Source: Rhodocyclales bacterium (GTDB lineage Bacteria > Pseudomonadota > Gammaproteobacteria > Burkholderiales > Rhodocyclaceae). Taken from it: a stretch of 44,904 nucleotides of DNA. Where the stretch lies: positions 1-44,904 of the forward strand of contig JAPLQX010000050.1 in assembly GCA_026399435.1 (NCBI GenBank). Reading direction: 5' to 3'. The notes under the pieces were generated by a model, which saw only the letters and a program-made list of their open reading frames with translations, made no database searches and was not told where the DNA came from. Shown here one piece after another: positions 40,893-44,904 of the stretch. Position numbers and translations under genes: made by a program. Within the stretch, counting starts at the first letter, position 1, and every line of letters begins with the position of its first letter.

Positions 40893-40948
40893 CTGCCGCT
40901 TCGCGGCAGGCGCTTTGCGGACCTGGGATTCCGCTTCGCGGGCAGGTC
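40893..40948. repeat. Hairpins downstream of the FecR gene, sharing a repeat with 14588
   Basis: CTGCCGC-TTC-GCGGCAG (40893-40909) and GACCTG...CAGGTC (40920-40948) lie between the sulfotransferase start and the FecR stop; the second overlaps that stop. ATTCCGCTTCGCGGGCA at 40928-40944 is identical to 14588-14604. They could act as a 3' structure for the FecR transcript, though no U-tract follows. Confidence 0.5.
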
Positions 40949-41660
40949 ACATCTTGCACTCTTCGGTTCCGCTCTTGCCGATGCCCTTGCCGCTGCCCTT
41001 GTTCTGGGCGATCGAACTCGGCATTGTGACCTGGATGCCCTGTTGCGGCGGCACCGGAACCGGCGGCGTATTCGCGTTGGCGACAAAGCCGAACTGACCG
41101 GCATTGATCTGGATCGTACCGGCCGCGTTGCTCATGACGATGGCACCACTCGTGACATCGACGTGCAGCCCGTTCGGTGGCGGCGTGCCCCCGGTGGTGG
41201 GTACGCCACCACAGTCGTTCTGGCACAGCAGCGCGCCGAAATGGGTGCCGCGGATGCCGATGGTCGCCGTCTCGGTCTGGAAGCTGACCTTTTCCCGGTT
41301 GCGCTTGCCTACCAGCCCCGTCACCGCACGCAAGCCACCCTTGAACATGCTCATGATGACGCTGTCGCTCTCGGGCTTCGCTGCGTTATAGGCATAACTC
41401 TCGATCTTGAGTTGGGTGCCGGGACGCAAGACTACTTCGCCGCCGTCGGCGAACTTGACCCGGGCATATGTATCCACCTCGGTGGCGAGCGTATCGCCTT
41501 CGGCAATCTCCGACTTCACGGCAAGCAACTTGCTGGTTCCGTCCGCCCGCTTTGCGGAAAGCGTGCCCGAGAGGTGGGTGACCTGGCCCGCAGTAGCCGC
41601 CTGCGCGACCGGAATCCACGTCAGACCGAGGGCCAGCGCGGCAAATGCCGCCGGAATCAT
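40947..41660 (-). CDS. FecR-domain secreted/periplasmic protein
   Basis: A 237-residue protein with a signal-like N-terminus (MIPAAFAALALGLTWIPVAQ then A) and a FecR domain: TAGQVTHLSGTLSAKRADG, EGDTLATEVDTYARVKFADG, EVVLRPGTQLKIESYAYN, and TATIGIRGTHFGALLC followed by a small insertion with two cysteines (CQNDC). This stand-alone FecR type differs from the iron-signalling anti-sigma FecR because there is no sigma gene or transmembrane anti-sigma part. The start is uncertain: ATG 41660 lies 13 bases after the upstream stop, while ATG 41714 would give a basic n-region (MKSQPRKKSPSARK) and overlap that gene by 41 bases. It is probably cotranscribed with the large surface protein before it. Confidence 0.85.
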   Translation of the reverse strand: MIPAAFAALALGLTWIPVAQAATAGQVTHLSGTLSAKRADGTSKLLAVKSEIAEGDTLATEVDTYARVKFADGGEVVLRPGTQLKIESYAYNAAKPESDSVIMSMFKGGLRAVTGLVGKRNREKVSFQTETATIGIRGTHFGALLCQNDCGGVPTTGGTPPPNGLHVDVTSGAIVMSNAAGTIQINAGQFGFVANANTPPVPVPPQQGIQVTMPSSIAQNKGSGKGIGKSGTEECKM

Positions 41661-41673
41661 CCGGCCTGCCGGC

Positions 41674-44600
41674 TTACGTGCACTGGGCGACTTTTTTCTG
41701 GGCTGGCTTTTCATCTTTCTTTTCATCCTTGGCTTCGTCAGACTTCTTGTCCTTCTTGTCCTTCTCGTCCTTCTTGTCGTCCTTCTTGTCCTTGTCGGAC
41801 GACGCGGTCGTGCTTCCCCCATCCTTCTTCGTTTCCGCCGGGGGCTTGTCGCCGTTGGTGGTCCCGCCGGTGCCGGTAGTGTCTCCGCCGGTGCCGGCAT
41901 CGCTGCCGAAGGTCCCTTGAGTGCCACCCGTCGTCGCGCCCAGACTGGCGGTTGTTGTCGTACCGCCGGTGCCGGTAGTCGATTGCAGCGGCGGCGGCAC
42001 ATCGCTGTCGGTCGGCGTCGAAGTGGAACTGGCGCCATTCGTTGCCGTATTGAGATTGTTGATCGCCGTGTTGTCAAGAAGGACCACTGGTGCGTAGGTC
42101 AGCTCCAGTCCATGTCCCGCGGTTGCCACATTACCGAAACTACCGACAAACAGGCCGCCGCCGCCGCTGATCACCACACCGCCACTGCTGCGGCTCGGGA
42201 AATCAAGCTTGATGGTCGTCGGACTGGCCAGAATATAGCCGCCATTGAGCAAGGAGAGCGTCGACGTCCCGCCCGCCAGGACGAGGTCGCCATCCTTGCC
42301 GGCCTGGAAATAGGCACCGTCGTTGAGAGTGATGTCGCCCGTCACCAGACCGGATATGTTGCCTAGCGTCGTATGGGTCGCCTTCAGGTAACCACCGGTA
42401 TCGGCAAACAGCTTACCTGCGACGAAAGCGATACCCGTGTAGGGCAGCACGACGCCGTTGCTGGCCGTAATCGAAGACGGTGTCGCCGCAAGGCCGTCAG
42501 CGGTAACGCCGCCGCCCATGAGGTTGATCGCGCCGCCGGTCAGAGGCGCGATCAACGCAACATTGTTGCCCGCGGCGACGCTGCCCCCAGTGTTGATGTT
42601 GATGGTCGTGCCGCTCAGAATGGCGTTGTTGTCCGCCGTCACGGGCGCATCGACGTTAATGATGGTCGTGGCGTCGGTCAGAGGCGCGATCAACGCAACA
42701 TTGTTGCCCGCGGCGACGCTGCCCGCAGCATTGATGTTGATGGTCGAGCCGCCCAGACTGGCGTTGTTGTCCGCTGTCACGGACGCACCGACGTTGATGG
42801 TCGAGCCGCGCAGATCGACGTCATAAGCGCTGATCGCGGTGGCGACAGTCAAGGTGCCGCCGGATTCAATCTTCTTGCTGCCGCTGGTGGTGAATGTCTG
42901 GCCGCCATTCAGGGTGAGATCGCCGCTATTGTAGAAACTGATGTTCGACTGATAACTCGTGGAATCGACGATGGACAGGGTAGTCGGCTGCAAGCCCGTG
43001 TTGCCGATAGAAATGCCGCCGTAGGTGCCTGACGCCGACGCTGTCAGGTAATCGCTTCCCACGACAGCGGCGCTGATCGCCAAACCACCCGCCGACCCAC
43101 CGTAGACGCTGGTCAATTGAACGCTACCGCCACTGCCGACGTTCCCGACCAGACCGTCGCCATCGACTGCGACTCCGCTACCACCGGCGCCAGCAGCGCC
43201 ACCATTGACATACACACTGGCGGACTGGATGCTGCCGGCCGACGTAATGGTCACCCCGCCGCCAGTGCCGCCCCTGCCGCCGTTGGCGCCATAACCGTCA
43301 TAGGCACCGGTACCCGCACCGCCAGCGCCAGCTGCACCGCCGCTGGCGGTGATTGCGCTACCGCTCAGCGAGATGCTGGCCAGGGGACCATACGCCACAA
43401 GCGTGACACCGCCGCCTTCCCCGCCATCACCGCCCGAGCTGGCGGTAGAGCTGTGGTACGGATCGTCACTGGCCCCCGTTCCGCCGCTGCCGCCTCTGGC
43501 TAAAATGAACGAACCGTTGCTTAGCATGATGCTGCCACTTACGGTCTGCAGCTGGACAGTGCCTCCGGAGCCTCCGGAGCCGCCGGAATAACCCCAGTCG
43601 AAGCCGTTGTTGCCGGTACCGCCCTCAACATTCAGCGTCGTGCCATCAAGCGATATGCTGCCCAGAATAGTGCTGCTGAGGCTGATAATTCCGCCGCCGG
43701 CGCCGTTCGTGCCAGAGTCCCAGCCAATGCCACCGGAACCACCCCAGGCGGTCAATGTGCTGCCGGTCAGCGCGATGCTGCCGGCTGAATTCAACTGGAT
43801 CGCCCCGCCGCTACTGGCGTACCCGGCGTAGCCATACCCCGTGTTGCCGCCATTGCCGCCATTGGCGCTGATCGAGCCGCCGGTCATGGTAATGCCGCCG
43901 TAGCCGCTCAGCGAGATGGGCCCGGCACTACCCGCACTGCCGGCCCAGGTGTCACCCATCATGTAGCCGCCGGTGTTGCTATTGCCGCCATTGCCGGCAT
44001 TGGCGCTCAACTGCGCATTGCCCAGGAAGAGCGAGCCGGCGGGCGCAGTGAGCGCGATCGTGTTCGCAGAGCCACCCTCGCCACCATCGCTGGCGGCACT
44101 GTGGCCACCGTTGCCGCCGTTGGCCGCAATGACCACTCCGCCGGCCGAATAATCGATGTTGCCGGTCGTCGTCGCCAGGTTGATGCTGCCGGCACTGCCG
44201 CCCGAACCGCCCGAACCGGCACCTTCGCCACCGTCAATGGAGTTGCCGCCGTTGCCGCCGGAGGTATTGATGCTGCCGCCCGTAATACCGCCATGGGCAG
44301 ACAGAACCACCGAACCGCCCGAGCCGCCGCCTGCGGCGCTGCCCGAGCCATGATTGTCGCCGCCGTCACCACCCTTGGAGATCAGCGAGCTGCCGCTCAG
44401 GGAGATGCTGGCGCCGGTTCCAGCGACAATCATTTGAATCTGGCCGCCGCTCCCGGCGCTACCCGGGTAGCCATAAGCCAAGTCGCCGCTATCACCGCCG
44501 CTGGCGTCGATCGTGCGGCCAGTCATGGTGATGTCGCCGTAGCTGTTGAGCGTTACGGCATTGCCTTGACCGCCACTGCCGGTTCCGGGGGAAGAATAGC

Positions 44601-44904
44601 CGCCACTGTCGCCGCCAGCACCGCCCTTGGCGGTGATGTTGCCATAGACCGTGATGCCGCCGGTCGTCGACGTAAGCATCACCTGACCAGCGCTACCACC
44701 GGTGCCGCCGTGGTAACCATCACTGCCCTGGCCGCCCGAGCTATCGATGCCGCCGGCTCCGATAGTCAAGCCGCCAAAGGACTGGAGCGTGACACTACCA
44801 CCCCAACCGCCGGAATTTCCCGACCCGATTGGAACGCTACCCTTGGCGCTGATCGAGGAGACATCAATGAAGCCAGCGTCCGCCCGCAGGTTGACGTTGC
44901 CACC
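41674..44904 (-). CDS. Glycine-rich filamentous-haemagglutinin-like surface protein, C-terminal 1076 residues (N-terminus outside window)
   Basis: The frame is open to the window edge, so the signal peptide and any TPS domain are missing. The first ~620 residues consist of about a dozen repeats of 40-60 residues. Each has beta-strand pieces such as GSIALTGSTLTA and IQLNSAGS, and Gly/Asn/Ser-rich turns such as GGNGGN, GGSGG and GGAGG. This pattern predicts a right-handed beta-helix of the haemagglutinin type with glycine-rich loops. A middle part has a near-exact internal duplication (NNVALIAPLT twice). The last ~100 residues are Thr/Gly-rich and then Lys/Asp-rich (KDKKDDKKDEKDKKDKK), ending KVAQCT. 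No C-terminal beta-barrel or LPXTG signal is visible, suggesting two-partner or other secretion. FecR follows immediately. Confidence 0.8.
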   Translation of the reverse strand, partial: GGNVNLRADAGFIDVSSISAKGSVPIGSGNSGGWGGSVTLQSFGGLTIGAGGIDSSGGQGSDGYHGGTGGSAGQVMLTSTTGGITVYGNITAKGGAGGDSGGYSSPGTGSGGQGNAVTLNSYGDITMTGRTIDASGGDSGDLAYGYPGSAGSGGQIQMIVAGTGASISLSGSSLISKGGDGGDNHGSGSAAGGGSGGSVVLSAHGGITGGSINTSGGNGGNSIDGGEGAGSGGSGGSAGSINLATTTGNIDYSAGGVVIAANGGNGGHSAASDGGEGGSANTIALTAPAGSLFLGNAQLSANAGNGGNSNTGGYMMGDTWAGSAGSAGPISLSGYGGITMTGGSISANGGNGGNTGYGYAGYASSGGAIQLNSAGSIALTGSTLTAWGGSGGIGWDSGTNGAGGGIISLSSTILGSISLDGTTLNVEGGTGNNGFDWGYSGGSGGSGGTVQLQTVSGSIMLSNGSFILARGGSGGTGASDDPYHSSTASSGGDGGEGGGVTLVAYGPLASISLSGSAITASGGAAGAGGAGTGAYDGYGANGGRGGTGGGVTITSAGSIQSASVYVNGGAAGAGGSGVAVDGDGLVGNVGSGGSVQLTSVYGGSAGGLAISAAVVGSDYLTASASGTYGGISIGNTGLQPTTLSIVDSTSYQSNISFYNSGDLTLNGGQTFTTSGSKKIESGGTLTVATAISAYDVDLRGSTINVGASVTADNNASLGGSTININAAGSVAAGNNVALIAPLTDATTIINVDAPVTADNNAILSGTTININTGGSVAAGNNVALIAPLTGGAINLMGGGVTADGLAATPSSITASNGVVLPYTGIAFVAGKLFADTGGYLKATHTTLGNISGLVTGDITLNDGAYFQAGKDGDLVLAGGTSTLSLLNGGYILASPTTIKLDFPSRSSGGVVISGGGGLFVGSFGNVATAGHGLELTYAPVVLLDNTAINNLNTATNGASSTSTPTDSDVPPPLQSTTGTGGTTTTASLGATTGGTQGTFGSDAGTGGDTTGTGGTTNGDKPPAETKKDGGSTTASSDKDKKDDKKDEKDKKDKKSDEAKDEKKDEKPAQKKVAQCT
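42538..42724 (-). repeat. 138-bp-spaced internal duplication in the surface protein gene
   Basis: About 48 bases starting at 42538 recur almost exactly at 42676, an offset of 138 bases or 46 codons, so the frame is kept. Both copies encode GSVAAGNNVALIAPLT, preceded by VTADNNA and TININ motifs, showing a duplicated 46-residue unit. It differs in style from the glycine-rich repeats of the N-terminal part. Confidence 0.85.

Noticed and set aside
41104..41660. Iron-signalling FecIR system
   Set aside because: The FecR-domain protein lacks a transmembrane anti-sigma region, and no sigma-factor or TonB-receptor gene adjoins it.

Overview
The window is a 44.9 kb piece of GC-rich chromosomal DNA. 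It most likely comes from a betaproteobacterium, and gene order and protein style suggest Rhodocyclales; this is an inference from recognised families, not a database result. Pointers include a compact PilG-PilH-PilI-PilJ-ChpA chemosensory operon next to a rubredoxin gene, an RNB ribonuclease / TonB-like / aroE / mtgA row, a short YkgJ-type cysteine-cluster protein, and abundant GC-rich palindromic intergenic repeats. No rRNA, tRNA, CRISPR array, transposase or phage gene was seen.

Layout. 1-10.3 kb (+ strand): the 3' end of thiC, a YkgJ-like protein, uppP, a YqiA-like esterase, a RarD-like permease and a SAM methyltransferase. A 269-bp cloverleaf-like repeat follows, touching the start of an RNB-family ribonuclease, then tonB-like, aroE, mtgA and corA. 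10.4-13.3 kb (- strand): hemL, thiE and thiD. 13.4-22.7 kb (+ strand): rubredoxin and the type IV pilus chemosensory operon, ending in a 1775-residue ChpA/PilL hybrid histidine kinase. 22.8-27.8 kb: a VOC protein resembling methylmalonyl-CoA epimerase, a 7TM diguanylate cyclase on the - strand, an old-yellow-enzyme reductase and an OprB-type porin.

27.9-35.3 kb: a four-gene - strand operon, methylmalonyl-CoA mutase, meaB, pccB, pccA, which converts propionyl-CoA to succinyl-CoA. A divergent GntR/FCD regulator starts inside a 22-bp near-palindrome that overlaps the predicted mutase promoter. With the VOC protein as possible epimerase the pathway would be complete. 35.6-40.9 kb: a mixed-strand block with a CapK/PaaK-like adenylating ligase, two PAPS-type sulfotransferases, the PAPS-forming kinase cysC, an AhpD-fold protein and a decayed dienelactone hydrolase. 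It suggests sulfation of an unknown small molecule, lipid or glycan. 40.9-44.9 kb (- strand): a FecR-domain secreted protein downstream of a very glycine-rich, repeat-built filamentous-haemagglutinin-like surface protein, whose N-terminus lies beyond the window.

The least ordinary features are non-coding or architectural: the cloverleaf element against the ribonuclease start codon, hairpin repeat DNA read in frame inside the same ribonuclease, a roughly 46-bp repeat filling two separate intergenic gaps from stop codon to near the next start, an operator-like palindrome at the propionate locus, a 7-fold 15-bp coding repeat in ChpA, and the glycine-rich adhesin/FecR pair. No wholly new multi-gene system can be proven from sequence alone; the sulfation block and the adhesin/FecR locus are the best candidates.
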